From: Delphinapterus leucas
Lineage: Eukaryota; Chordata; Mammalia; Artiodactyla; Monodontidae
Length of the DNA: 64,000 nt
NCBI RefSeq assembly: GCF_002288925.2
Contig: NW_022098021.1
Coordinates: 5,520,138 to 5,584,137, forward strand
Direction: 5' to 3'
Position numbers and translations under genes: made by a program. Shown in pieces: positions 60,501-64,000 of the stretch (the first letter of the stretch is position 1; each line of letters opens with the position of its first letter). A model generated the notes under the pieces. That model had not been told where the DNA came from, did not search any database, and saw only the letters and a list, made by a program, of their open reading frames with translations.

Positions 60501-60596
60501 ATATTCTCTCTCTTTTTAAAATGTTTTATAGGAGGTTCAAAATGGAAGACTGTTTAGGCTTCTAGCAAAATTGGGAACAATCAATGAGAGGCCGGA
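6064..60596 (+). CDS. PAN3: PAN3, PAN2-PAN3 deadenylase adaptor subunit: 12 internal exons (partial gene)
   Basis: PAN3 is the non-catalytic subunit of the cytoplasmic PAN2-PAN3 complex, which makes the first trimming of mRNA poly(A) tails. The family dimerises, binds PABPC1 through a PAM2 motif and GW182/TNRC6 proteins through its C-terminal half, and recruits the PAN2 nuclease. Joining the twelve exons listed separately gives 1535 nt, an uninterrupted frame of about 511 codons, with every intron GT-AG and every phase consistent. The protein runs from a Ser/Thr/Pro-rich linker (starting TPNPTASEF) through the pseudokinase to the beginning of the coiled coil (ending NERPE). Motifs needed by active kinases are replaced: YCLRRI where the VAIK lysine would be, ACRVMDPTK in the HRD region and GVFDVLTF in the DFG region, as is known for PAN3. 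The full human protein is, from memory, about 887 residues, so roughly 280 N-terminal and 90-95 C-terminal residues lie outside. I found no stop codon or frameshift. Confidence 0.97.
7420..7520 (+). repeat. Pyrimidine-rich tract of about 100 bp
   Basis: Almost entirely C and T on the + strand with ccctcc and ctctcc blocks. It produces two overlapping low-complexity open frames that are not genes. Such tracts can adopt triplex structures. Confidence 0.8.
10314..10528 (-). mobile_element. CHR-2-like SINE with TSD
   Basis: Reverse complement of the shorter CHR form, including ctctcctgttgcggagcaca and the head ccaccagggaagccc. Flanked by agattcagtttt (10302-10313) and agatccagtttt (10529-10540), a 12-bp duplication with one change. 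The open frames over it are SINE sequence, not genes. Confidence 0.92.
14098..14420. mobile_element. Possible unassigned old repeat
   Basis: caaaatgtagtggcttcaca followed by aagaatttatttcttgcttt resembles a common mammalian repeat pattern. The overlapping open frames on both strands look incidental. Confidence 0.3.
14855..15000 (+). mobile_element. Possible L2 3' fragment
   Basis: attataactccttggaggga and the following sequence resemble the end of L2. Short, weak match. Confidence 0.35.
15056..15238 (+). mobile_element. MER5-type hAT-Charlie fossil
   Basis: cagtggttcttgagtctgtc, agaatcccctggagtacctg, ccatccccagagctgctgat and terminal gagagctactg fit this short non-autonomous transposon family. 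Confidence 0.65.
17060..17530 (+). mobile_element. L2 (LINE2) 3' fragment
   Basis: L2-like order: ccaaccatcctggtcttcct, tttgcatgtgctgtttcacc, cctgtttacttcctttttag, aatataagctcccttgtgga, ending near gcttattaaatatt. Ancient and strongly diverged. Confidence 0.65.
19102..19352 (-). mobile_element. L1 3' end, 5'-truncated, with TSD
   Basis: Begins with poly(T) followed by cgtctttattggagtataat and continues ttgctctacaatggtgtgtt ... gtgctatgcggctgcttccc, a 3' UTR I associate with cetartiodactyl L1. Flanked by tggcacactgtttct (19087-19101) and tggcacattgtttct (19353-19367), one mismatch. Confidence 0.85.
21143..21180. repeat. (CA)n with (CGCA)n microsatellite
   Basis: An uninterrupted CA run followed by four cgca units, then cacg. 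Confidence 0.9.
24271..24584 (-). mobile_element. CHR-1-like SINE with 17-bp TSD
   Basis: Full-length reverse copy with an (ATTT)n tail at the left and head ccaccagggaagtcc at the right. Target duplication tatatacatttatttta is at 24254-24270 and 24585-24601 and is perfect. Confidence 0.92.
24830..25063 (-). mobile_element. Older tRNA-Glu-derived (CHR/Bov-tA type) SINE
   Basis: Reverse copy with ATTT-rich tail, the segment ggtttgaacctaggtcccct (B-box side) and head gccactagggaagtccc. More diverged than the CHR copies elsewhere. I cannot place it in a named subfamily. Confidence 0.75.
25077..25194 (-). mobile_element. Short tRNA-Glu-derived SINE (Bov-tA-like)
   Basis: Reverse copy of only the tRNA-like part: gttgtgggatcttagttccc, gatcgaaccggggccct and the head acctgggaattcccc. 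It lies immediately beside the SINE at 24830-25063. Confidence 0.75.
25715..26215 (+). mobile_element. Probable solo LTR of an old endogenous retrovirus
   Basis: About 500 bp, more GC-rich than its surroundings, with a TATA-like box (tataaaa, 25934-25940), a downstream region ending in a C-rich tract (gagccccccccaacc), and no retroviral coding sequence beside it. The layout is that of a single LTR. I cannot name the family or its exact ends. Confidence 0.5.
27455..27790 (-). mobile_element. Possible L2 fragment
   Basis: gataaatgtattgtgtgctg, gggaatacagagaggatta and the later ggtggggtttagagagctcg follow a reversed L2 pattern. Diverged. Confidence 0.45.
27835..28340 (-). mobile_element. Old L1 ORF2 fragment
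   Basis: The order of recognisable pieces (caggtcttctttaatgcc, aaagttttataattttctgt, a TG-rich insertion, then the region near 28300) follows L1 ORF2 read in reverse. Highly mutated. Confidence 0.55.
28119..28169. repeat. (TA)n/(TG)n microsatellite
   Basis: A palindromic TATA-rich block (atatgtatatatacatat) runs directly into (TG)11-12. Confidence 0.85.
28540..29740 (-). mobile_element. Old L1-like sequence
   Basis: T-rich sequence resembling reverse L1 ORF2 (for example tttgttactatagctttcat and ttgtccattttcttttggtt). Identification is from pattern only. The hydrophobic open frame at 29249-29527 is a by-product of reading T-rich L1 sequence. Confidence 0.45.
29799..29876. repeat. Compound (AC)n (TCAC)n pyrimidine microsatellite
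   Basis: About 14 AC units, then about seven TCAC units, then a CT/C-rich stretch. Likely polymorphic. Confidence 0.9.
29945..31160 (-). mobile_element. L1M-type 3' end and ORF2 C-terminal region
   Basis: Clear reverse L1: ttgagatgtaattcacatat at the 3' UTR side, then tagtattccatagtacaggc, ccagactgtttccaaagtga, aaatattttctcccattctg and tctgtgggttggcttttcac in the expected order. Many substitutions mark it as old. Confidence 0.85.
31580..32400 (-). mobile_element. Possible old L1 interior, split by SINE
   Basis: T-rich sequence (tggaatgaggatttcctag, ctcctccagtattttcttta) that resembles reversed old L1/HAL1 sequence, continuing after the SINE at 31988-32152. Family assignment is uncertain. 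Confidence 0.35.
31988..32152 (+). mobile_element. CHR-2-like SINE, 3'-truncated, no A-tail
   Basis: Starts ggcttccctggtggcgcagt and matches the CHR-2 type closely through aacgggagaggcc, then stops before the usual cacaacagtgagaggc segment and tail. Short repeats caaatg at 31982-31987 and 32153-32158 bound it. Inserted in old L1-like sequence. Confidence 0.9.
33000..33330 (-). mobile_element. Old L1 ORF2 fragment
   Basis: ttcaggtatagaattatgtc and tcattgctctggttaattcg match reversed L1 ORF2 landmarks, in order. Confidence 0.5.
34433..34700 (+). mobile_element. MIR SINE
   Basis: ggctaagagcacaggctttg, gagtttcaatcttgattc, ctacctcacagggttgtgag and gattaaacag follow the MIR consensus in order. 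An A/T-rich insertion interrupts the middle. Confidence 0.8.
34941..35142 (+). mobile_element. CHR-type SINE interrupted by assembly gap, 23-bp TSD
   Basis: The head agggcttccctggtggc (34964-34980) is followed by 100 N and then an A29 tail. A perfect 23-bp duplication (beginning ttttaaaaattagg, ending catatgt) lies at 34941-34963 and 35120-35142. The missing interior is almost certainly SINE body. Confidence 0.9.
34981..35080. other. Assembly gap (100 N)
   Basis: Exactly 100 N, a conventional placeholder for a gap of unknown length. It falls inside a SINE between its head and its poly(A) tail. Confidence 0.98.
35268..35440 (+). mobile_element. MIR SINE fragment
   Basis: gacttgggtttgaagcctgg and ttggtcagataacaac match the MIR tRNA-like and core parts. 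Confidence 0.6.
36401..36445. other. 45-nt near-perfect hairpin
   Basis: The left arm aattatgccttttat (36401-36415) is the exact reverse complement of ataaaaggcataatt (36431-36445). Inside, after one T-T mismatch, aaag (36417-36420) pairs with cttt (36426-36429), leaving a 5-nt loop. There are 19 base pairs in 45 nt. It lies about 340 nt upstream of PAN3 exon 2 of this window. It is shorter than a normal pre-miRNA. I do not recognise it as a known transposon. Confidence 0.75.
36787..37034 (+). CDS. PAN3: PAN3 exon (window exon 2 of 12), Ser/Thr/Pro-rich linker
   Basis: The exon is 248 nt: two bases finishing the Gly codon, then 82 codons ending GGA ATG. The acceptor is tcttcttcag|GAATG and the donor ATG|gtacgt. 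The product begins GMSLSAGSS and contains a run of proline-directed Ser/Thr sites ([16 protein letters not shown]) next to a basic patch (RRRSHTP), followed by a Ser/Thr/Val segment and [16 protein letters not shown]. The open frame extends upstream to about 36681 and past the donor to 37139, but the splice signals and the join to the next exon ([10 protein letters not shown]) show those extensions are intronic. It lies at the end of the very long 30.6 kb intron. Confidence 0.96.
37597..37618 (+). repeat. G-rich tract
   Basis: G8-A-G4-CCGAGA-G3: three G runs, one long enough to be split, so a G-quadruplex is possible in the nascent transcript. Confidence 0.5.
39277..39344. repeat. Degenerate 34-bp tandem duplication
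   Basis: Copies at 39277-39310 and 39311-39344 share tcact at the start and the block atttaaagattaaaa, with several differences elsewhere. It lies just upstream of PAN3 exon 3 of this window (39399), so it may overlap the branch-point neighbourhood. Confidence 0.6.
39399..39503 (+). CDS. PAN3: PAN3 exon (window exon 3 of 12)
   Basis: The exon is 105 nt, exactly 35 codons, phase 0 at both ends, so skipping it would keep the frame. The acceptor follows a good pyrimidine tract (ccttcctatctttcag) and the donor is CAG|gtatgc. It encodes [20 protein letters not shown] and ends FFMADELRQ, the Tyr/Pro-rich lead-in to the pseudokinase domain. Confidence 0.96.
39504..40321 (+). other. PAN3 intron, 0.8 kb
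   Basis: Donor gtatgc, acceptor ttttcttag. No gene, young repeat or regulatory motif that I can support. Confidence 0.85.
40322..40379 (+). CDS. PAN3: PAN3 exon (window exon 4 of 12)
   Basis: A small 58-nt exon, phase 0 in and phase 1 out. The acceptor is ttttcttag|GAGCTG and the donor CCAG|gtaaaa, a somewhat weak donor. It encodes [19 protein letters not shown], the helical N-terminal extension that packs on the pseudokinase. Identity rests on the match to the PAN3 family and on phase agreement with both neighbours. Confidence 0.94.
40690..40925 (-). mobile_element. MIR SINE
   Basis: Reverse MIR: gtgaggaaactgaagttaac, ggttaagtaacttgcctcta, caggatttaaacctcggttt in order. Confidence 0.75.
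41180..41480 (+). mobile_element. Old L1 ORF2 fragment
   Basis: Sense L1 landmarks ggccctagctagggtaaaaa, gatgctatttacaatggctt, aagatgtgtaagatatcagt and attcatgaataggaggacat occur in order. An 18-bp palindrome (41441-41458) falls inside it. Confidence 0.7.
41500..42035. mobile_element. Unassigned old interspersed repeat (LTR-like)
   Basis: Segments such as ctggaatgactcacagaact, attataaagagtacaactca, ggaacagccaaatggaagag and gattgactcagtctccaacc recall a widespread mammalian repeat, probably an LTR. Family name not established. It separates two L1 fragments in the same orientation and may be inserted in them. Confidence 0.45.
42330..43720 (+). mobile_element. Old L1 3' half, interrupted by SINE
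   Basis: Sense L1 ORF2 and 3' region: aaatagattaagaatttaaa, then after the SINE caaaacagaaaaatggccaa, tgttgaacatcactgatgat, tctagcagttctgctcctag and caatggaatattacatagca. Multiple frame breaks. Confidence 0.8.
42557..42850 (+). mobile_element. CHR-1-like SINE inserted in L1
   Basis: Starts gggacttccctggtggtgca, contains ggttcgagccctggtccggg and the acaactactgaagcc repeats, and ends in an (AATT)n/A-rich tail. L1 ORF2-like sequence in the same orientation continues on both sides, so the SINE is the younger insertion. Confidence 0.9.
44079..44303 (+). mobile_element. MER20-type hAT fossil
   Basis: cagtggttctcagccaggaa, tttggcaacgtctggaacat, ggtgctactggccactagtg, cacaggacagtccccgacaa and terminal gagaaactctg match the 219-bp MER20 pattern nearly end to end. 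Confidence 0.8.
45389..45579 (+). mobile_element. MER5-type hAT-Charlie fossil
   Basis: tagtggctctcaaagcactt, cacctgggaacttgttagaa, gcaaactgtgttttaacaag and terminal aagaaccagtg match MER5 in order. Confidence 0.75.
45988..46165 (+). mobile_element. MIR SINE
   Basis: ctaggggttaagagcacaag, atcctgggtttgcatctcaa and tcatagaattgtttcaagaa match MIR in order. Confidence 0.7.
46846..47007 (+). CDS. PAN3: PAN3 exon (window exon 5 of 12), pseudokinase N-lobe
   Basis: The exon is 162 nt, phase 1 in and phase 1 out, so it could be skipped in frame. It encodes [20 protein letters not shown], then the first N-lobe strands ([18 protein letters not shown]) and YCLRRIHG, where a typical kinase has its VAIK lysine. 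The acceptor is a tandem NAG NAG (tagcag). The first AG is chosen because it keeps the Ala of PAVPTEV; using the second would remove exactly that residue. The donor is CATG|gtaagg. Confidence 0.95.
47008..47578 (+). other. PAN3 intron, 571 nt, mostly one SINE
   Basis: More than half of this intron is a CHR-1-like SINE in the minus orientation (47180-47508). Its insertion ends 70 nt upstream of the next exon, with the polypyrimidine tract of the acceptor intact. Confidence 0.9.
47180..47508 (-). mobile_element. CHR-1-like SINE with 13-bp TSD in PAN3 intron
   Basis: Full-length reverse copy with a T-rich/AATT tail at the left and head gccaccagggaagccc at the right. Perfect duplication tctgcacatttct at 47167-47179 and 47509-47521. 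It lies in antisense orientation, 70 nt upstream of PAN3 exon 6 of this window. Confidence 0.93.
47579..47695 (+). CDS. PAN3: PAN3 exon (window exon 6 of 12), pseudokinase N-lobe
   Basis: The exon is 117 nt, phase 1 at both ends. It has a strong acceptor (ttttttctttttcag|GTTTTC) and donor (CCTT|gtgagt). It encodes [20 protein letters not shown], then [19 protein letters not shown]; the HSNIV segment corresponds to the H-x-N-I-V that follows helix C in protein kinases. A CHR-1-like SINE sits 71 bp before the exon in the upstream intron. Confidence 0.96.
47696..47782 (+). other. PAN3 minimal intron, 87 nt
   Basis: The intron runs from gtgagt to ttttattttaag. At 87 nt it is near the lower size limit for mammalian introns and contains no repeat. 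Confidence 0.93.
47783..47884 (+). CDS. PAN3: PAN3 exon (window exon 7 of 12), pseudokinase hinge
   Basis: The exon is 102 nt, phase 1 at both ends, separated from the previous exon by an intron of only 87 nt. The acceptor is gttttattttaag|CTCTTG and the donor TGGG|gtaaga. It encodes [20 protein letters not shown] and then [16 protein letters not shown], the hinge region and the PAN3-specific loop that follows it. Confidence 0.96.
48210..48533 (+). mobile_element. CHR-2-like SINE with gap and 13-bp TSD
   Basis: The body runs from ggggcttccctggtggcac to the usual 3' end gaggcccgcgcaccacaaa, followed by 100 N and an A-rich tail. Duplication ataatgctttctg at 48197-48209 and 48534-48546 is perfect. 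Here the whole SINE body is present, so the gap probably stands in for tail sequence. Confidence 0.92.
48405..48504. other. Assembly gap (100 N)
   Basis: Exactly 100 N between the 3' end of a SINE body and its remaining A-tail, suggesting the assembler broke on the homopolymer or on near-identical SINE copies. Confidence 0.98.
49438..49653 (-). mobile_element. MER20-type hAT fossil
   Basis: Reverse copy of the same element: gggtttctcagcctcagcac, tggataattatttgtgcggg, gtgacaccaaaaatatctct, terminal ttgagaaccactg. Near full length. Confidence 0.8.
51120..51285 (+). CDS. PAN3: PAN3 exon (window exon 8 of 12), pseudokinase C-lobe with degenerate HRD
   Basis: The exon is 166 nt, phase 1 in and phase 2 out. 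The acceptor is ttgcttttatag|GTCAAC. The donor is AAG|gtacta, weak because it lacks G at +5. It encodes [19 protein letters not shown], then helix E ([19 protein letters not shown]) and the degenerate catalytic loop [15 protein letters not shown], in which the HRD triad and loop Asn of active kinases are absent. An open frame that reads through the donor stops at 51300, so intron retention would truncate the protein. Confidence 0.95.
51558..51745 (+). mobile_element. MER5-type hAT-Charlie fossil
   Basis: tgtggttctcacattttgtc, gggctccacccccagtgttc, tctggggcggggccttagaa and terminal ttgagaaccagtg match MER5 in order. Confidence 0.75.
51828..52060 (+). mobile_element. MIR SINE
   Basis: gttacctgggttcatatcct, ggctctgttagttacttaat, gcctcataagattatcgaga match MIR in order, with a rearranged middle. 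Confidence 0.65.
52085..52255 (+). mobile_element. Possible MIR-type SINE fragment
   Basis: gtcctggctttatccattcc and tcatctctgaaatggtgatt resemble the MIR core. Weaker match than its neighbour. Confidence 0.4.
52376..52466 (+). CDS. PAN3: PAN3 exon (window exon 9 of 12), degenerate DFG region
   Basis: The exon is 91 nt, phase 2 in and phase 0 out. The acceptor is ggtctttaaag|GTTGCG and the donor CCAG|gtgagt. The product is [17 protein letters not shown], then [18 protein letters not shown] occupies the place of the kinase DFG motif. Confidence 0.95.
53654..53668 (-). promoter_or_regulatory. Consensus CTCF-type binding motif
   Basis: Reading the minus strand gives CCACTAGATGGCGCT, which fits the CTCF core consensus (CCASYAGRKGGCRSY) at every position. 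It lies in a locally GC-rich patch inside a PAN3 intron, about 1.2 kb after exon 9, in reverse orientation to the gene. CTCF sites anchor chromatin loops. Occupancy cannot be judged from sequence alone. Confidence 0.6.
53704..53730. repeat. 7-bp tandem repeat (CCCCCAG)n
   Basis: About four head-to-tail cagcccc units, 36 bp after the CTCF-type motif. Confidence 0.8.
55773..55955 (+). mobile_element. MER5-type hAT fossil
   Basis: cagtgattctcaaccctggc is the typical terminal inverted repeat. The remainder is diverged. Confidence 0.55.
56256..56275. repeat. A20 homopolymer
   Basis: Twenty A in a row with no SINE or L1 body upstream that I can recognise. Confidence 0.9.
56655..56822 (+). mobile_element. 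MER5-type hAT fossil
   Basis: ttagaattacctgggtgctt, gaatctggggtggagcagct and taagctcccaggtgactgat resemble the family. Ends are eroded. It lies about 125 bp before a PAN3 exon. Confidence 0.55.
56949..57088 (+). CDS. PAN3: PAN3 exon (window exon 10 of 12), pseudokinase C-lobe
   Basis: The exon is 140 nt, phase 0 in and phase 2 out. The acceptor is ttctttcatgtcag|CAAGCA and the donor TTTT|gtaagt. It encodes [20 protein letters not shown], where DLISLG matches the helix F D-x-W-S-x-G position of kinases, then [20 protein letters not shown] and DLKNLIL. This part of the fold is conserved even though catalytic residues are lost. Confidence 0.96.
57263..57297 (+). pseudogene. U2 snRNA 5'-end retrocopy, 3'-truncated
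   Basis: About 35 nt match the first nucleotides of the U2 spliceosomal RNA (atcacttctcggcc, then ttttggctaagatcaagtgt), including the conserved 5' stem-loop start and the beginning of the branch-point region side. The match stops abruptly at about nt 34. It is flanked by perfect direct repeats (gtaaattcataaacca, 57248-57263 and 57295-57310), so it is a retroposed copy rather than a chance match. There is no A-tail. The known class of snRNA retropseudogenes that keep the 5' end but lose the 3' end fits. It is far too short to be a functional U2 gene. Confidence 0.85.
57345..57580. mobile_element. Probable old DNA-transposon fossil
   Basis: taaagctgcattggtatctg, gccacatttcaagagctcag, gcatgtagcttctggctaat and atactggacagcgtgg resemble a common mammalian DNA-transposon repeat whose name I cannot give with certainty. 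Confidence 0.4.
58500..58640 (-). mobile_element. MIR SINE fragment
   Basis: aattctcccaataaccctat, gatgtcaaaactgaggcttg and gtagcttgccaaaagtcaca match reversed MIR. Confidence 0.65.
58725..58985 (-). mobile_element. L2 fragment
   Basis: ttcctttattcaacaaaaga, tactgtatgtcaggtgctga and cttctggagctttcacccat follow reversed L2. The open frame over 58686-58991 is incidental. Confidence 0.6.
59655..59784 (+). CDS. PAN3: PAN3 exon (window exon 11 of 12), end of pseudokinase and coiled coil
   Basis: The exon is 130 nt, phase 2 in and phase 0 out. The acceptor is attttggttag|ATATTT and the donor AAAG|gtaaag. It encodes [20 protein letters not shown], where LLTDQNRMR resembles the subdomain XI L-L-x-x-D-P-x-x-R motif, then [20 protein letters not shown] and LAK, the start of the long coiled coil used for asymmetric dimerisation and PAN2 binding. 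Confidence 0.96.
59785..60531 (+). other. PAN3 intron, 747 nt
   Basis: Donor gtaaag, acceptor gttttatag. About a third is an L1 3' end (60064-60329) in sense orientation to PAN3; the rest is unassigned. Confidence 0.88.
60064..60329 (+). mobile_element. L1 3' end, 5'-truncated, with 10-bp TSD
   Basis: Sense-strand L1 3' UTR (gggacctactgtatagcaca, aactgaatcactttgctgtg) ending in an A-rich tail. tggacagctg occurs at 60054-60063 and 60330-60339. Inside, near the 5' junction, aatcacaagcttgtgatt (60080-60097) is a perfect palindrome. Confidence 0.85.
60532..60596 (+). CDS. PAN3: PAN3 exon (window exon 12 of 12), coiled coil toward knob domain
   Basis: The exon is 65 nt, phase 0 in and phase 2 out. 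The acceptor is aaatgttttatag|GAGGTT and the donor CCGGA|gtaagg. It encodes [20 protein letters not shown] plus P and the first two bases of the next codon. The remaining coiled coil and the C-terminal knob (GW182- and PAN2-binding) must come from exons beyond 64000, since I see no PAN3-like coding sequence in 60597-64000. Confidence 0.95.
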
Positions 60597-60790
60597 GTAA
60601 GGATTTACAGTATTTTACAATGTGTTTTCAATCAAGGGCACTATTTTGCGTAACAAGAATGAGTATACCTTATTCTTACTGGTTTTATTTGGAAAAAGAA
60701 AAATTCTCATGTAAAGTGACCTTAAGCCTATTGTTAGCCATTAGGGTGTGGTTTTTCAACCACAGCGTACGTTGTGGTTGTCCTTAGGGA

Positions 60791-60793
<3 letters not shown>

Positions 60794-60838
<45 letters not shown>
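60794..60838. repeat. (CA)22 microsatellite
   Basis: An uninterrupted CA run of 45 nt, 200 bp after a PAN3 exon. A likely polymorphic marker. Confidence 0.95.
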
Positions 60839-60840
<2 letters not shown>

Positions 60841-62494
60841 GAACAGAAAATACACTGTGTTAGAAATCTCTGTTGTGGTTTGCATACGAGGGTGCATTTT
60901 CTGCCTGTCAGTACTGCCTCTTCCCTGTCTCCTTTCTGAAGCCTGTTCAGTTCAGGTTACCTTGGTCAGATTAGATACTTCAGATGTTTCTAGCCGTTCT
61001 TCTGCTAAAGTGCATTATTTATAGCTGTCGTATCAGTGACATTGGAATAGCATCACCATCTTACATTATTTGTTGTTTAGTTCTGCCTTGTTTGTAAGTT
61101 AACCATATGTTCAAGAAAGAAGCAAGTTTGGTGTTTGTGCGTTACACCTGTCCAAGACAGGTAGAGCAGTAGTGCAGCTGTTGTGACTGTAGTATAAGTT
61201 GCATTTCAGGATTGTTACCTCTGTTAATAGAGATAGGTGACAGGTAAATATCATTGCTTGGGGGAATGTTTTGACCACAAAATTTAAGTTCCCGTAGCTT
61301 TCTTCAAAGTTAAAAGATTCAATTAGCATTTTCCCTGATGATTTTTCTGAATGAAGAGAACATGACTATATGTTGAACCATTTAAAAAAGACTTTTAGCT
61401 GCTTCTTGCCGGCATTTATCTCTTTTATTTAAAAAAGTATAATGCTTAGAGTGCTGTTCCTTGATTTTTCCTTCAGTGTTTAAATTTTTCTTCAATTTGT
61501 AACTCAGCTAATGACTTTGTCCTGTGGAAGATGAGGCTTTCTCTCTCACACCCCCTTCCCTTAACTAAGTACACACACATTGTACCGCTTAACCCATGAA
61601 TTTTGAGATAAATCTTTATTCAGTGTTGGCATTGTTAGAACAAGGTAAATATTGTTCATAGCTGCCTTGCATAGTAAATCATGACTGTATTTCCTTTCTT
61701 TTGTATTTTGTTTTTAGATTTTTGTTTTCCTGATGTTAATTATTGTCTTATATAGAAAACTAAACAAGTGAAAAAATATTTACCACTAGTTCTTTCCAGA
61801 CTCTCTGCCAGAGTTCTAAAATACCTTTCCATATGGTCAAAAATAGGTAACCTGTCAGTTCCCTTTTTTTCCTCCCCTTAGAGAAATTGCACCTGGAGCC
61901 TCTGCCCTTTACTCTCTGGGCTCCTTGGCTCCAGGCCTGCTCATACTCTCACTTTAGAACCTGAGCTTCCCTGTGCTGTTCTCGTTGTCTCTCCCTTTGC
62001 GTTGCTTGCCCTGTTTCTTGCTTTTTTCCTTGGTTTATTCTTTTGATTTAATGAAGCACAGCCTTCAGTAGCTTCCTGAGAAAGGTGAGTTTTTTGAGTG
62101 TTTGAAAGTCTGAAAATATCTTTATTCTACTTTCATACTTTATGGATAGTATGATTGGGCATATAATTCCAGATTGTCCTCAGAAAATTCTTCTTATTAA
62201 TTAAATCTTTTGAATAGATTTTATATGAACCAATTTATTAAAAAGTAGAAAAGGGTTTGCAGTGAAAAATAAAAAATCTCTCTTTCATACCTGACACCCC
62301 CAGTCTCCCCAGTTCCTCCCACCAGTCTTTTATTAGTCTCTTGCACATATTTCCCGAGTTACAACTATATATTCTTATCACCCCTCTCCCCCCACTTCTG
62401 AATATCTACAAATTGTAAACCATGTTCAGTGTTCTGTTTGTTGCTCTTTTCTCATAACAATATATTTTGGAAATCTTTCCCTTTAGATGTGTTT

Positions 62495-62720
62495 AGTGTA
62501 TGCTCAACACTATTCTCAATAGTTAACAAATATGACCTAACTTAATCCTCCTAACAGCCCTGTGGTGCTGGGTACTGTTAGTATTCCCTTTTAACCCAGA
62601 AGTTGAGGCATAGAGAGGTTAAAAACCTTGTTCAAGGTCACATATGAGTCAGGATTCGAATCCAGACAGAATGGTGGTCCCAGAGTCCATGCTGTTAACC
62701 ACTGGGCTGTGCTTCCTCAT
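62495..62720 (-). mobile_element. MIR SINE
   Basis: aatcctcctaacagccctgt, gaggcatagagaggttaaaa, ggtcacatatgagtcaggat and tgctgttaaccactgggctg give a near-complete reversed MIR. Confidence 0.8.
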
Positions 62721-62724
62721 AATT

Positions 62725-64000
62725 TATGGCCATGTAATAGTCCGTCCTGTAGGTACACCGTGATTTATTCCTCCAGTTCCTTATTGATGGGCATTTGAGT
62801 TGTTTTCAGCCTTTTGCTAGTATAAGCAATTCTGCAGGGACTGACTTACACATACTTAATTTAGTGTGTGCACAAATACGAGTTCGACTGTGATCGTTCG
62901 GTCAGCACCCGTTGTAATTTGTGACTGTAATGATGGCCCTTAGACGGGTTTACCAGGCACAGTGCATGAGAGTCTTTCACCAACAACACTTCTTTCAAAA
63001 TTTCGATTTTTGGGGCTTCCCTGGTGGCGCAGTGGTTGAGAGTCCGCCTGCCGATGCAGGGGACGCGGGTTCGTGCCCCGGTCCGGGAAGATCCCACATG
63101 CCGCGGAGCGGCTGGGCCCATGATCCATGGCCGCTGGGCCTGCGCGTCCAGAGCCTGTGCTCCGCAACGGGAGAGGCCACAACAGTGAGAGGCCCGCGTA
63201 CCGCAAAAAAAAAAAAAGAAAAAAATTTCGATTTTTGACAACCTGATAGATGAGAAATTAAATCTCAGTGCAGGTGTTTTTGGTATTTACTCATAATGAG
63301 CATGTTGCCTATCTTTTTGATTCATTTATACTTCCTTTTCTGTCTCTCCAGATCCTTTGCGCATTTTTGTTTTCAGTTGGATTGTCTGTCATCTTGATGT
63401 ACAGGAGCCAGAGAGATTTACCCTTTGTGATCATTTTCTTTGAAGTTTGTCATTTTTCTTTTGACTGCTTAATCTTTTCACACATAGGCATTTTTATGGT
63501 AGTCTAACTGATCAAACTTCTTTTGTACTTTTGGATTTTGAGTCATAGTAAGAAAGTTAGAAGGCATTTCTACTCTAAGATTGTGAAGGGATAATCTTGT
63601 AGTTCCTTCTAGAACACTTAAGGTTTCAGTTTTTTCCTGTTAAAGTTTTTTATATATTCAGAATTTATATAGGATGTAAGGTACGAATCCAACTCCCCCC
63701 ACCCCCAGACGACTACCCAGTGGTCCAGAAGCTGTTTATGGACTAGTCTCGCTTTTTCCACTGCTTTATTAAGGCAGCACCTCTTTCACACTATCGTGAT
63801 TGACATTTTAAAATCTAGTAGCGTTGGCTCTTTCTTACCTCCATTTTATTGTTTTTTGTTGTTTTCCTAAAACTTAAATTATCTGTATAAATTCTAGAGT
63901 CAGCTTGTTTAGTTAAAAAAAATTTTTTTAAACCTGATGTTATATTTATTAAGTTTATTAGTAAACTTAAGGAGCATTTGTGTTTTTAGATGTGGAGTTA
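62725..64000 (-). mobile_element. Old L1, continuing past the window, split by SINE
   Basis: Reverse L1 landmarks: catgtaatagtccgtcctg and gatgggcatttgagttgttt at the 3' side, then after the SINE catgttgcctatctttttg, taggatgtaaggtacgaatc and aagctgtttatggactagtc. Confidence 0.7.
63013..63221 (+). mobile_element. Young CHR-2-like SINE with 16-bp TSD
   Basis: Complete copy from ggggcttccctggtggcgca to gaggcccgcgtaccgc plus A-tail, very close to the other CHR-2-like copies here. Perfect duplication aaaatttcgatttttg at 62997-63012 and 63222-63237. Inserted in a minus-strand L1. Confidence 0.94.

Larger units (their letters stand above)
60597..64000 (+). other. PAN3 intron, 5' part (3' end outside window)
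   Basis: Starts gtaagg. Contains a (CA)n microsatellite (60794-60838), a MIR (62495-62720) and a minus-strand L1 split by a CHR-2-like SINE (62725-64000). The stretch 60840-62490 shows no gene; part of 62040-62180 may be old L1 sequence. Confidence 0.85.

Noticed and set aside
60597..64000. Search for the next PAN3 exon (rest of coiled coil and knob)
   Set aside because: No open segment continuing NERPE with a matching phase-2 acceptor was seen; the intron runs past the window.

Overview
This is 64 kb of mammalian nuclear DNA, most likely from a cetacean. It holds well-preserved CHR-type tRNA-Glu-derived SINEs of both the longer CHR-1-like form and the shorter CHR-2-like form, several with intact target-site duplications (TSDs) and long A-tails. 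There are also L1 3' ends and the usual old mammalian repeats (MIR, L2, MER5/MER20-type hAT fossils). I saw no BovB or Bov-A2, which argues against a ruminant. The DNA is AT-rich with no CpG island, as expected inside a large gene.

The only protein-coding gene I can support is PAN3, the adaptor subunit of the PAN2-PAN3 poly(A) nuclease, on the + strand. Twelve consecutive internal coding exons are present: 6064-6214, 36787-37034, 39399-39503, 40322-40379, 46846-47007, 47579-47695, 47783-47884, 51120-51285, 52376-52466, 56949-57088, 59655-59784 and 60532-60596. They total 1535 nt and join in one open frame of about 511 codons. All junctions are GT-AG and all phases agree. The exons cover the Ser/Thr/Pro-rich linker, the pseudokinase domain and the start of the coiled coil. 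The N-terminal zinc finger and PAM2 exons lie before the window, and the end of the coiled coil plus the C-terminal knob lie after it.

Layout: 1-6063 is intron, with a degraded L1 at the left edge. A 30.6 kb intron (6215-36786) carries most repeats, including an L1-rich block at about 27.8-33.3 kb and one assembly gap inside a SINE. The region 36.8-60.6 kb holds the remaining 11 exons. The region 60.6-64 kb is intron again, ending in a minus-strand L1 interrupted by a young SINE. Two 100-N gaps (34981-35080 and 48405-48504) both sit inside CHR-2-like SINEs.

No new protein system is visible. Points worth a second look: a 3'-truncated U2 snRNA retrocopy with perfect flanking repeats (57263-57297), a tandem NAGNAG acceptor in PAN3 (46843-46848), a consensus-perfect CTCF-type motif (53654-53668), a 45-nt near-perfect hairpin just upstream of a PAN3 exon (36401-36445), and an exon with a weak 5' splice site (51286).
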